The notes below the pieces were generated by a model that was given only the letters and a program-made list of their open reading frames with translations, did no database searches and had not been told where the DNA came from. A DNA stretch of 64,000 bases from CAVWXT01 sp963759115 (GTDB taxonomy: Bacteria; Planctomycetota; Planctomycetia; Pirellulales; Thermoguttaceae), in contig CAVWXT010000005.1 in assembly GCA_963759115.1 (NCBI GenBank), positions 1 to 64,000 on the forward strand. Reading direction: 5' to 3'. The translations under genes and the position numbers were made by a program. Position 1 is the stretch's first letter. Every line of letters begins with the position of its first letter. Of the stretch, positions 28,442 through 37,810 are shown in pieces.

Positions 28442-30169
28442 TCACTCTGCCAGCGCCTTCTGCAATCCTTCCCGCCAGGACAGGGCATCATAGAGGCTCA
28501 CGCGTGCTTCCGCGAAGTCGGGCTTGAAGTCCAGGGCGTTTTGGTAACAGGCGATGGCTTCGTCAACCTGTCCGCGGCTGGCTAGCGCAACACCAAGGTT
28601 GTGGTGGGCTTCCGCGTAGTCGGGCTTGTTTTCCAGCGCCGCCTGGTAATGGCCGATGGCCTCGTCAACCTGCCCGCGGCTGGCTAGCGTAACACCAAGG
28701 TTGTAGTGGGCTTCCGCGAAGTCGGGCTTTTTTTTCAGGGCCTTCTCGGCCTCGTTACGGCATCTGGCTAACGCAACACCGAGGTTGTGGCGGGCTTCCG
28801 CGTAGTCGGGCTTGATTTCCAGGGCCTTGCGGAAATGGATAGCAGCCTCGTCGTCTCGTCCGGCCAGAGCCACGCCGAGATTGTTATAGGCCATCCAGCA
28901 GTTGGGGTTTCTGTCGATCGTCGTCCGATTGAGCGTCTCGGCGTCGGCGTACATTCGGCTTTGTTGCCAGGTCAAGCCGGTCAAGACGGCCAACATGACC
29001 ATGCACGCCGCATAGCCTGCCGGCCGATGCCAAAGCCGACGGCCTAGCGTTGCCGCCAAGGCGGCAAACACGGCGCAAGGTACGATCATGGCCGCATACT
29101 GCCAGTGATCTGCCACCAGAGAGTGCTCCATGAAGCCGATGTTTACGAAGCCCAGTACCGGCAGCAACAGCGCCACGTAGCAAAACAACAGCATCCCCAC
29201 CGGCCGGCCCCATGAATGCCGCCACCAACACGCTAACGCTAGAACGACCACCAGCAGCACTCCGGGCAGATACGACAGCACGCTTCGTTCATCAATGCTC
29301 CATCGCGGGTACACGAAAACCAGGTCGACCGGCCAGATCAGCTTCCAGAGGTAGAACCACACCGCGCAGCCCGCGACGGCAGCTCGGCTCAAAAAACTGT
29401 CGGAACGCACCGCGGTTTCTCCAGCCCCGGCCAGGTGCTGAGTCCACGCTTCTACGCAGGCCATAAGCACGCCGATCAGCAGGTAGGGAAGAACTCGCAG
29501 CAAGTCTCGCCGCTCGATACGGCCTCGCTGCCACCAAGCGCACGCCAACAACACCACCGGCAGCGTCAGCGCGAAGCTCTTGGCCAAAGCCGACAGCAAG
29601 AACACGCCGATCGACAACAGAAAGCGCCACCGTTTGCCGCGCTCCTCGTAATACAGGTAAAGGAGCAGCGAGAGCAACGCCAGCAGCAGAGAGAGAACAT
29701 TTTTCAACTGCGAGATCCATGCCACGCTCTCGACGTTGACGGGATGGAGCGCGAAGATGGCGGCAGCGAACATCGCGCCCGGCGCCTTCAAGTGCATGAG
29801 GATCCGCCACACCAATATCGCCGAGATGGCATGCAGCGCAATGTTCACGATGTGGAAGCCGACCGGATCGAGACCCCAGATCTCAAACTGGAGCCGGAAA
29901 GCCGTAAACGTGATTGGCCAGTAATTGACGAACGTGCCGGGCACCCACGTCTTGAGCAGGCCCCAGGGTCTGAATACCGGGTTTATGTGCAGGTACAAAT
30001 TATCGTCACAGATGAACGACCCCTGCCACGCCGGCTGGTAGACCAGGATGACGGCTGCCAGCAAGGCGACGACAAATAACCAGTCCTTGGACCCGAGCGA
30101 ACGGGCCGCGACGACGGAGTCCGGACGGGCAAGGAAATCGGGGGCAGACTCAAGAAAGTCACTTTGCAT
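28442..30169 (-). CDS. Polytopic membrane protein with C-terminal TPR repeats
   Basis: 575 aa from the ATG at 30169, which overlaps the end of the receiver gene by 11 bases. About ten membrane segments occupy residues 20-420, beginning with WLFVVALLAAVILVYQPAW, and the SFICDDN and HPVNVESVAW segments resemble the bacterial TMTC/O-mannosyltransferase-like family. Three to four TPR units follow (AIHFRKALEIKPDYAEARHN, AIGHYQAALENKPDYAEAHH), two being nearly identical, which suggests recent duplication. Such proteins may glycosylate exported proteins, but catalysis is unproven. Co-transcription with the receiver gene is likely. Confidence 0.75.
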   Translation of the reverse strand: MQSDFLESAPDFLARPDSVVAARSLGSKDWLFVVALLAAVILVYQPAWQGSFICDDNLYLHINPVFRPWGLLKTWVPGTFVNYWPITFTAFRLQFEIWGLDPVGFHIVNIALHAISAILVWRILMHLKAPGAMFAAAIFALHPVNVESVAWISQLKNVLSLLLALLSLLLYLYYEERGKRWRFLLSIGVFLLSALAKSFALTLPVVLLACAWWQRGRIERRDLLRVLPYLLIGVLMACVEAWTQHLAGAGETAVRSDSFLSRAAVAGCAVWFYLWKLIWPVDLVFVYPRWSIDERSVLSYLPGVLLVVVLALACWWRHSWGRPVGMLLFCYVALLLPVLGFVNIGFMEHSLVADHWQYAAMIVPCAVFAALAATLGRRLWHRPAGYAACMVMLAVLTGLTWQQSRMYADAETLNRTTIDRNPNCWMAYNNLGVALAGRDDEAAIHFRKALEIKPDYAEARHNLGVALARCRNEAEKALKKKPDFAEAHYNLGVTLASRGQVDEAIGHYQAALENKPDYAEAHHNLGVALASRGQVDEAIACYQNALDFKPDFAEARVSLYDALSWREGLQKALAE

Positions 30170-30542
30170 GGACGTTCGCGCTCCGGGCGACCGGCAACAC
30201 CGAAACAATGGTTCGTTTCAATTCCGTCATAGCGTCGCCTTTCTCGATGCAGGCGGCAGCGAAGGCACTGCGGGGATCACGGCTGCAGAACTCAGTATTG
30301 TTGGTAAGGAGAATGATCCGAATGCCTGAATCAAGAGCGACAATGCGTTCGGCGGCCTCGAGTCCGTTGATTCGTGGCATCCAGATATCGAGGACCACGA
30401 GGTCAGGCCGCTCCGACTGGACGAGATCAAGGACCTCCTTGCCGTCCCGCGCCAGCAGTACCCGGTAGCCTTCCTCTTCGAGTTCCTGTCTCAAGAACTC
30501 GCGTATGTTCGCGCAGTTGTCGGCGACGAGAATCTTGGTCAT
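30159..30542 (-). CDS. Single-domain response regulator
   Basis: 127 aa, a receiver domain only. The acidic pair follows the start (ILVADNCANIREFLRQELEE), the phospho-acceptor Asp is in LVVLDIWMPRINGLEA (about residue 52), and ILLTNN supplies the conserved Thr. The usual Lys near the end is replaced (FAAACIEKGDAM has K a little later), so signalling may be normal or altered. No output domain. It overlaps the TPR membrane gene, not the kinase 2 kb upstream. Confidence 0.88.
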   Translation of the reverse strand: MTKILVADNCANIREFLRQELEEEGYRVLLARDGKEVLDLVQSERPDLVVLDIWMPRINGLEAAERIVALDSGIRIILLTNNTEFCSRDPRSAFAAACIEKGDAMTELKRTIVSVLPVARSANVHAK

Positions 30543-30748
30543 GGCCCGCCCGGTCGCAAAGGCAATTCTGTAGAATGACTGCGCCGTTGAGCAATCCTCG
30601 TGCCAGATGCGGGGGCGGCCTTGTTGAAAACGCCATAAGTCACGATACTTGTGTTACTTACGGCGCGTCCTCAGGCCGCTTCTCCCGGGTGTAAGGGCGA
30701 TGGGACGCCGGTCATCCGGCCAGCCGCCGGATTTCCGGCACTGCTCGA

Positions 30749-32182
30749 CTACTCGTCGAGGCCGGCACCCTCTCCAGAAAGGCGGTACTTCTGGAGCTTA
30801 TCGTAGAGCGTTTGCCGAGGCAGTCCAAGCAATCGGGCAGCGTGGGTTTGGTTCCCCTTGGTCTGACGCAGGGCTTCTGTGACGAGGAAGGTTTCAACCT
30901 TTTGAAGGAATCGCTCGTGAGCCAGATCGCTTGGGGCAGAACGGAGATAGCGTCGAACCAAGTCGCGGAGAATCTCATCGTCTGCGGCCCGTAGCCCGAG
31001 GGCAGCGTGTTGGTCCGCGTGTGCCAAGAGTGACGATAAATCTGCAACCTGAATCGGATGCCCACCCGTCGAGATCATCAATCGTTGGATACAATGTTCA
31101 AGCTCGCGCACATTGCCGGGCCACGCTTGGGTCCGCAAGACCTCTATCGCTTCCTGGGTCAGCAGCGGCTTTTCAATCCTCAACTCCCTGGCAAATCGGT
31201 CCAGAAAATAATCCACGAGGTCGGGTATGTCTTCACATCGTTCTCGGAGCGGCGGCAGGTGGATCGTGAAAACGTTGAGGCGATGAAAAAGGTCCTCGCG
31301 AAAACGGGCTTCGGATATCGCCTTTTCCAGGTTTCGATTTGTGGCGCCGAGCACGCGGACATTGCTGTGAATCGTCTCGTTGCCGCCTAATCGCTGGAAG
31401 CTCTTATCTTGGAGCACGCGGAGAATCTTAGCCTGAACTCCTAGAGGCATATCGCCGATTTCGTCGAGAAATATGGTTCCTTGGTCGCCCTGTTGAAACT
31501 TGCCGATCCGCTCTCCAACCGCTCCGGTGAACGCCCCTCGCTCATGGCCGAACAATTCGCTCTCCAAAAGCGTCTCGGGGATGGCGGCACAGTTGACTAC
31601 GATGAGAGGCTTCTCTGCCCGAAGGCTGTGCTGGTAGATCGCGCGGGCAACCAACTCCTTTCCCGTCCCGGACTCGCCTCGGATCAGCACAGCGGCTTCG
31701 GTGTGCGCCACGCGCCCGATGGCCTTGTACACCTCCTGCATGGCAGGGCTGCGCCCGATGATAGCGTCTTCTGTGGTGGTCGCCTTTTCCACCCCGACGG
31801 CGACCTGGCAGCGCATCAATCTCACCCCCTCCAGGGCCTTTTTGATCGTCGCGAGCATTTCGTCCGGTTCTATCGGCTTGAGTTGGTAGTCGAACGCCCC
31901 CAGTCTGGTAGCCTCAATGGCGGTGGTCATCGTGCCATGCCCGGTAATGACGATTACGGGGAGCTTCGGGTGCCGCTGTTTGATGTGTCGGAGCGCCTCC
32001 AATCCGCTCATGCCGGGTAGGCAAATATCAAGTATCACGAGATCGAATGGGATGCCTTGAAGCTGCTCAATCGCGGTGTCCGCACGCCGCATAGTTACTA
32101 CCTCATGCTCCAGACCGCCCAGAATCTCCTCGAAGGCGGCCAGCATGTTCGGTTCGTCGTCAACGACGAGAATCTTGCTCAT
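30749..32182 (-). CDS. NtrC-family sigma-54-dependent response regulator
   Basis: 477 aa from the ATG at 32182; the longer open frame upstream lies in the kinase gene. Receiver domain residues 1-120 with Asp in LVILDICLPGMSG (about 53). AAA+ domain about 145-380: RGESGTGKELVARAIYQHS (Walker A), the sigma-54 contact loop GAFTGAV, TIFLDEIGDMPLGVQ (Walker B), RLNVFTIHLPPLRERCEDIP. The C-terminal Fis-type helix-turn-helix ends with GNQTHAARLLGLPRQTLYDK. It remodels sigma-54 polymerase when phosphorylated. It overlaps the kinase gene by 23 bases and pairs with it. Confidence 0.96.
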   Translation of the reverse strand: MSKILVVDDEPNMLAAFEEILGGLEHEVVTMRRADTAIEQLQGIPFDLVILDICLPGMSGLEALRHIKQRHPKLPVIVITGHGTMTTAIEATRLGAFDYQLKPIEPDEMLATIKKALEGVRLMRCQVAVGVEKATTTEDAIIGRSPAMQEVYKAIGRVAHTEAAVLIRGESGTGKELVARAIYQHSLRAEKPLIVVNCAAIPETLLESELFGHERGAFTGAVGERIGKFQQGDQGTIFLDEIGDMPLGVQAKILRVLQDKSFQRLGGNETIHSNVRVLGATNRNLEKAISEARFREDLFHRLNVFTIHLPPLRERCEDIPDLVDYFLDRFARELRIEKPLLTQEAIEVLRTQAWPGNVRELEHCIQRLMISTGGHPIQVADLSSLLAHADQHAALGLRAADDEILRDLVRRYLRSAPSDLAHERFLQKVETFLVTEALRQTKGNQTHAARLLGLPRQTLYDKLQKYRLSGEGAGLDE

Positions 32183-33679
32183 CGCTTCTCTCCCCTGCGA
32201 TCGGAATCCAGACCGCGAAAGTGGTGCCGCCGGGCGTGGATGACTCCAGCACAATCCGCCCCCCTTGCCGTGCCATGATGTTCGCGGCGATACAGAGTCC
32301 CAGCCCCGTTCCCTCGTCCTTTGTGGTAAAGAACGGCTCGAATAGACGCGATCGAACGTCATTCGGAATTCCGTGGCCTGTGTCCTGAATCCGGACCGCG
32401 ACGTTCGAGCAACCGTTGGCGCCCACCTCCACAAGTGCTGGAGATCGAAATTTCCCCTCCCCCAGGCATTGCCTCCGCAGCATTGTGCAGGAGGTTGACG
32501 AAGACCTGTTTGAGTTGCTCTGAATCCGCCATGACATCGGGCAGTCTGGCCACGTGGTGCTTCACCACCCGGGTGTTATTCGTTTCGAGCCACAGGCGCA
32601 CAAGCTCCAGCGTTCTTTCAATCACTTGAAGGATGCAATGGGGTTGGAGTCTCAGCACGGGGGGCCGCGAGAACTCCAATACATTGCTGACAATGTTTTC
32701 GAGTCGAGTGATCTCATCCGATAGAATCTGGCACTTGTGATCGAGGGTCGGCTCGGTTCCAGCCGTTTTTCGGATGGAGTACAACCACATCTTCATAGAA
32801 CTGAGCGGGTTTCGCATCTCGTGGGCGACGCTTGCCGCGAGTTTCCCCAAGGACGCCAGCCTCTCCGCATTCCGTATGCGGTTCTGGCTTTCTGCCAACG
32901 TCGTGCGCGTATTCACCACGCTGGTCATGAGGGCTCGGAAGTAGAAGCCAACGGAACGAAGCTCATCGTCGGCCGGTACGGGTTTGGCCACCGCGCCCGA
33001 AGTGTTGTCCACAATAATACGGGCATCCGCAAGCATACGGCGCAACGGAATGAGCACGCGTTGAATGACCAGCCACAAAAGCACCACAGCCGATCCAGCG
33101 GTGCCGAGTGAACCGATCGACACGCCCCAGGTAGCGAAGGCGATGTACTCTTCAGCCCGCTTTGTATCCCTCTCGACATCGCTCTCGTTCGTGGCGATGA
33201 AGTCTTTGCAGGACTGGTCTGCCTTGTCGTAAGCGGGCCAGACTTCGTGGAGCAGCGTCGTGACGGCTTCGTTCCATTGGCCCCGATCGAACTGGAGCTG
33301 TGACTTCTTGCGCTTCGTGTCGAACTCTGCGTGCGCCTTTGTGAGTTTCATCTAGGATGTTGTTCTCTTCGGGCGTGAGCACGCTCGCCCGAGCGCGGGA
33401 CAGCCAAGTGTCAAAATCTGCCTGGGCCATGCGTAACCGCTCCAGCCACGAGGGATCGCCTTCGGAAATAATATAGGCGGAAACGAGCCCCCTCTGATCC
33501 GACAGTGTGATCCCCAATTCCTCCGCAGCCTTAATGCTGGGAAAGTTGTCGCTGACCGCTGAGCGCAAGCAGTTGGCCCCCAACCGCGTGAAAAAGAGTG
33601 CTGTCAGGCCGTTGAGCAAGCCTAGCGCCGCAATTCCGGCGATGATAAGCACGAACTTGGTTGCGAGAGTCAAACGCAT
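32160..33679 (-). CDS. Membrane sensor histidine kinase partner of the NtrC regulator, two frameshifts
   Basis: About 506 aa after repair. ATG at 33679 has GAAGGA seven bases upstream. Two membrane segments (about residues 10-30 and 180-205) enclose a helical sensor domain, then a HAMP-like linker, the phospho-acceptor helix SVAHEMRNPLSSMKMWLYSI, an N box VFVNLLHNAAEAMPGG, and the G boxes QDTGHGIPNDVRSRLFEPFF and GTGLGLCIAANIMARQGGRI. An extra base at 33352 (CTA-G-ATG) and another near 32430 break the frame, both at codon boundaries. Repair gives a complete NtrB-like kinase. The overlap with the regulator supports a dedicated two-component pair. Confidence 0.9.
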
Positions 33680-34026
33680 TTGTGTATCCTTCGGTATCAC
33701 ATACCATTCCCCATTAGAGCTGTTCCCTGTCGCGTGAAGGGAACTCCAGATATTCTTGCATGATTATACTGCCTCGGCTGGTTCAACGCTTCGCCGCCCC
33801 TGGAAGGTCGGTCATGCCGCGCCGCCGCCGGACGGCTGCTAGCCCGAACCGGTGCCATTACGCAACGATTCCCTGTGGTAGTCGCATCTACCCATACCCG
33901 TTTACCGGCATCTCGCGTGACACCACCGCCACTTGATCTTGCGGCTGTGGTGCCGGGCCTCCTCCTTGCGGTGAATCCACTCTCCGCAGATTTGGCACCG
34001 CACCCGATAGCGGGCCGTAACGGCGC

Positions 34027-34141
34027 GAGGGTGCCACGAGAAGCCTCTCAGACCGTACAAGAGACATGGGCAGACAAGCTGCCCGCGGTACGCACCCCGA
34101 CATCTCTGTGTGTCAGGCTACCAGCCGCGTAACCGTTCACG
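34027..34141. repeat. Decayed copy of the 13.9-kb composite repeat
   Basis: Contains GAGGGTGCCACGAGAAGC, then GGGCAGACAAGCTGCCCG, then GTGTGTCAGGCTACCAGC and CCGTTCACGGAT, in the same order as 13885-13986. The palindrome arms have diverged. Confidence 0.65.
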
Positions 34142-34254
34142 GATCGTGGACCGTAGAAGCGGCATCTTGCCGCTTCGTGCCGCGGTGCGAGATTGTCGCT
34201 CTACCAAACAACGCGGCAAGATGCCGCGTCTACATGGCGCGTGAACGCTTACGC
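34127..34254. repeat. MITE-like element with GCGTAACCGTTCACG ends
   Basis: Terminal inverted repeats 34127-34141 and 34240-34254 match at 14 of 15 bases. Two internal hairpins (AGCGGCATCTTGCCGCT and GCGGCAAGATGCCGC) are related to each other. It lies next to the stop codon of the Gly-rich exported protein. Apart from this and the composite repeat the 575-base gap 33701-34275 shows nothing I can name. Confidence 0.75.
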
Positions 34255-34275
34255 AGCCGCACAAACTCGGCGACG

Positions 34276-35103
34276 CTATCGGCTCGCGGACTGGCTCGTG
34301 CTCGTGTCCGTGTCCTGCTTCCGCCGATCCTCGGCCGCCTTGACGGCCGTGGCGGCAACCTGCATGCCGGCCTGAATCTCGATGGGGCTGAAATACGGCT
34401 CGCTCGTGCCGTTGGCATGTTTCATTCGCTTGGCGGCCAGTTCCTGCCAACTCATGTCGTTGTTCAGGTGCCAGGCTGCCGCCTGGGCGGCCCGCTGATC
34501 GATCTGCCCGGTACTGAGCATCTGGCACAACTCGCGGACGCCCGGCTTGGTGGTGACGCTTTCGATCGGCTTGATTTCATAGGGGATGCTGGCGCGCGGC
34601 TCGCGTTTGCCGTGCTCCAGGCAGACGGTGGTCACGTCGAATTGTCCGACCTTTTCGGGCGGGACATTGAACATTCCCATGCCGCCGCCCATCATGCCCC
34701 CGCCGCCCATGCCTCCGCCCATGCTCTGTTGGCCGCTTTTGTTGTTACTGCCGCCGCTGTTGCGATTGCCGCCGCCACCGCCGCCACCGCCGCCGCGCTG
34801 TGCCAGTACGGGCGTGCCCGCGAAAGCATCCGGCAATTTTACGTTCAGCGGTTTGTCGGTCTTGTTCTCGATTCGCACCCGGCACTGCGTCGTGTCCTTG
34901 AAGATCAACTGGACGGCGATGTCGCCCTTCTCGATCGCGGCGAACATCTCCGCAGTCGCATCGTTAGGATTGTACTCTCCGAGTTTGCCGGGCCGAGCGG
35001 GGCCATCGGCCGCCGCCATCACGGCGGTCAGCATCAGCAACGCCGCCGCCAGCGCCAGACTTCGCCAACACCCAACAGCCGTTCCGACATTCGTTCTTCG
35101 CAT
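34276..35103 (-). CDS. Exported protein with poly-Gly segment
   Basis: 275 aa from the ATG at 35103, which starts a signal peptide (RSLALAAALLMLTAVMAAAD). The N-terminal domain resembles immunoglobulin-like exported domains (CRVRIENKTDKPLNVKLPDA). Nine consecutive Gly residues and a Gly/Met-rich stretch lie about residues 106-145. The C-terminal part is helical (AAAWHLNNDMSWQELAAKRM). No enzyme motif. Similar proteins seem common in planctomycetes but their role is unknown to me. The poly-Gly codon run is CCG repeats on the plus strand and may vary in length. Confidence 0.75.
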   Translation of the reverse strand: MRRTNVGTAVGCWRSLALAAALLMLTAVMAAADGPARPGKLGEYNPNDATAEMFAAIEKGDIAVQLIFKDTTQCRVRIENKTDKPLNVKLPDAFAGTPVLAQRGGGGGGGGGNRNSGGSNNKSGQQSMGGGMGGGGMMGGGMGMFNVPPEKVGQFDVTTVCLEHGKREPRASIPYEIKPIESVTTKPGVRELCQMLSTGQIDQRAAQAAAWHLNNDMSWQELAAKRMKHANGTSEPYFSPIEIQAGMQVAATAVKAAEDRRKQDTDTSTSQSASR

Positions 35104-35553
35104 GATTTGACACCTCCGGCGAACCAATGAGACGCGAGCCAAAACGAAACCGTCGTCCGAAACGGTCCCCGGGCACGCGGAAATGCCTGTGTACCCCCGC
35201 GAACAACAGGGGCAACTACCACACTCTACTCTATCAGCCTCGCACAGCTTTCGCAACTAAGAAACCCCCACGTTGGCGATATTTTGTCTGATAGCCTGGG
35301 TGTCGCAGATGGAATTTGCGCCACCGCCGCCCTGCAATGCGTAGCCCGGTGCGGCCGCCACAACTCGTCTTATGGCCGAGACAGCCACCGCCCCCACCTA
35401 AGATGGGGCAGTTAGTCCAGTCCGGTTGAAGAGTGACGCAAGCGGGCGGAATCAATTGTTGCCTTCGCTCTCCCCGGCTGCTACGATCGACGGTTCCGCC
35501 GCTGCGTCGGTCCGCCCTTCTCCTTCCATACTCTTACAGCAAGAGAGCGATCC
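35104..35553. other. Gap with nothing recognisable
   Basis: 450 bases between two divergent genes. It probably holds both promoters. No palindromic repeat, RNA or coding stretch stands out. Confidence 0.5.
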
Positions 35554-36447
35554 ATGAACCGAGAAGCGTCCTGCCCTGGAAAAACGAGACTTATCGTCGG
35601 GCCGATCCTGAGCGTCCTCGCCCTGTGCATCCCCGCGACGGCTGCGGAGCCGGCCGCCCCCAAGCCCGACGAGATCGACGCCCGGATTGCGCGGCTCAAG
35701 CAGGCGGGCTTTCCGCTGGTCGATTTCCACGTACACTTGAAGGGCGGCCTGACCCTGGAAGAGGCCGTGGCCATGAGCCGCCGAAACGGCATCAAGTACG
35801 GCGTTGCCGCCAACTGCGGGCTGAAGTTCCCCATCACCGACGACCGCGGCATCGAGCAATTCCTGGCGAGCATGAAAGGCCAGCCGGTCTTCGTCGGCAT
35901 GCAGGCCGAAGGGCGAGAGTGGCCGCGACTGTTCTCCAAAGAGGCCATCGCCAAGTTCGACTACGTGTTCACCGACGCCATGACCATCGTCGATCACCGC
36001 GGCCAGCGGGCCCGGCTGTGGATCAAGGAAGAGGTCGACGTGCCCGACAAGCAGGCCTTCATGGAATTGCTGGTCCGTACGATCGTGGGCATCCTCGACC
36101 ACGAGCCGATCGACATCTACGTGAACCCGACCTACCTGCCCGACGTGCTTGCCGCCGAGTACGACGCGCTCTGGATGCCGGCCCGCGTGACCCGGGTGAT
36201 CGAGGCCGCGGCCCGCAACGGCGTGGCGATCGAGATCAGCAACCGGCTGCGTTTGCCCAAGGCGGCGTTTATCAAGCAGGCCAAGCTCTCGGGCGTGAAG
36301 TTCACCTTCGGCAGCAACAACGTCGATCGCAACTTCGGCCGGTCGGAATACGGCCTGCAAATGATCGAGGAGTGCGGCCTGACGCCCCAGGATTTTTGGA
36401 TGCCGAAGCCGGACGGTCAGAAGCCGGTGCAGCGGCGGAAGCAATAG
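35554..36447 (+). CDS. Exported PHP-like/amidohydrolase-like protein
   Basis: 297 aa with a signal peptide (LIVGPILSVLALCIPATAAE). The motif PLVDFHVHLKGGLTLEEAV near residue 50 resembles the His-x-His metal site of PHP phosphoesterases and amidohydrolases. GVAANCGLKFPI, YVFTDAMTIVDHRG, IDIYVNPTYLP and FTFGSNNVDRNFG follow in the order expected for a PHP barrel, with a terminal Asn or Asp ligand near FGSNN. The substrate is unknown; export suggests a role outside the cytoplasm. One intact frame, ATG after GAGAGCGATCC. Confidence 0.78.
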   Translation: MNREASCPGKTRLIVGPILSVLALCIPATAAEPAAPKPDEIDARIARLKQAGFPLVDFHVHLKGGLTLEEAVAMSRRNGIKYGVAANCGLKFPITDDRGIEQFLASMKGQPVFVGMQAEGREWPRLFSKEAIAKFDYVFTDAMTIVDHRGQRARLWIKEEVDVPDKQAFMELLVRTIVGILDHEPIDIYVNPTYLPDVLAAEYDALWMPARVTRVIEAAARNGVAIEISNRLRLPKAAFIKQAKLSGVKFTFGSNNVDRNFGRSEYGLQMIEECGLTPQDFWMPKPDGQKPVQRRKQ

Positions 36448-36680
36448 GGCGGCCGCAGGGAGCGTGGTCGGGATTGCGTCCTTCCGTCCCACCGAGACAG
36501 AATTTGGATCGAAGCACACGACCCGTCAACAGGGAAAACCGACACGTCCGTCGGTGAATCAGCCGATGCATCCGCGAAGATCGACGCGGGGTGGGGGATG
36601 GAATACAACGAGCAGGAGTGGTAGAACATAGGGACTGGTCCAGTTGTGCCCGTTGTCGTCCACGAACTCGGGGGTGGGTC

Positions 36681-37622
36681 ATGGGGGAGCATGAGGAAAG
36701 TCACCTTGTACTGTATGTTGCCATCGCGGCCGGCGCGATTGCCGCGGTGTTTGTCGCAGGGATTGTCGTGTCAGAAGTGAGACGCGACAGGTGGGAATTG
36801 AAAAACGCAGTGCAAGTATCGGCCAAGCTGGACGAAGCGGATCAACTCCAGAAGTCCGATCCTCTCACGGCCTACAAGACATACGACGAGGTACTCAAGG
36901 AAGCCAAAAAGCACAAGGTCACGGATGAACAATTCTCGAAAAGGCTCGCCGTTGCGGAAAAGGCTCAGGCTGCCGTATACCCGAAAGTGCAAGACAAGCT
37001 CCGAGCAGAGGAAGCCGAGAAGCAACGCCTAGCCCAAGTGGAAGCTGAGCGCGCGGCCGAGGAAAGGCGGAAGATCGCCGAAGAGAAAGAGCAGGCGCTC
37101 GCGGCGGAGCGGGCTCAGAGAATTGCCGCAGAAAAGCAACAGGCGGAAGAGAAGCGACGCAAGGCAGCTATTGCCGCATATCGCAACCTCCCTCAATCCG
37201 CTCGTGCCGCACTTAATGTGCTTAAGAAGGTTGAAGCTAGGACCGAAATTGGCCTCAGCTATTCAGATTACTCCACAGTGGTGGGCGAAGCGTGGGGTGA
37301 GGTGAAGGTCTTTGCTGAATCGCCAGAGGGCAAGGCCATACCGGACTTCAGTATGATGCTGGCCAATGCCATCGCGGACTACAAATCCGCTCTAAAGGCT
37401 TGGCACGACAAGATCGAGTATCCCGCCCTGTATGGTCCGCGCATCGTAGATTTAAGTGTGCTGATGCAGCGCTGTTGGTCACGGGCGGGGAGACGTATCT
37501 CACTGGCCGAAGCACTCCTTGACGCAGAAAAGACGGAAAAGACCCTCGAAACGATTGCCAAGGATCAGGAAAACGACGAAGATTTCGACGCCACGATGCG
37601 AAGTATGCTTCCTCGCAAGTGA
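36681..37622 (+). CDS. Membrane-anchored coiled-coil protein
   Basis: 313 aa from the ATG at 36681. One membrane segment (VLYVAIAAGAIAAVFVAGIV) near the N-terminus. Residues 95-170 are a charged coiled coil rich in Lys, Glu and Ala (AEKQRLAQVEAERAAEERRK). The C-terminal 140 residues are predicted helical with no family recognised (GEAWGEVKVFAESPEGKAIP). Lower GC than its neighbours at the third codon position suggests recent transfer, together with the next gene. Confidence 0.7.
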   Translation: MGEHEESHLVLYVAIAAGAIAAVFVAGIVVSEVRRDRWELKNAVQVSAKLDEADQLQKSDPLTAYKTYDEVLKEAKKHKVTDEQFSKRLAVAEKAQAAVYPKVQDKLRAEEAEKQRLAQVEAERAAEERRKIAEEKEQALAAERAQRIAAEKQQAEEKRRKAAIAAYRNLPQSARAALNVLKKVEARTEIGLSYSDYSTVVGEAWGEVKVFAESPEGKAIPDFSMMLANAIADYKSALKAWHDKIEYPALYGPRIVDLSVLMQRCWSRAGRRISLAEALLDAEKTEKTLETIAKDQENDEDFDATMRSMLPRK

Positions 37623-37697
37623 CTCACCATCGGGAGAGGCAGTTAGGCAGTTTCGGGCAGTTCCGGGGAGGGGCAGTCGCGGGCAGTTCCGGGCGGC

Positions 37698-37752
37698 AGT
37701 TCCGGGGACGCCATACGGAACTCCAATAATTGTGTATGGCGTCCCCGGAACT
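37698..37752. repeat. REP-like palindrome GGGGACGCCATAC with flanking CAGTTCCGGG repeats
   Basis: Perfect 19-base arms 37698-37716 and 37734-37752. Upstream the decamer GCAGTTCCGGG recurs about four times between 37645 and 37705. It separates the coiled-coil gene from the HEPN-like gene and may have truncated the latter's 5' end. Confidence 0.85.
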
Positions 37753-37810
37753 CTCGCGGAACTCTCGCCCCCGGTACAAACTGAAGCCAGTCAAATACAG
37801 GCCGATAGAT

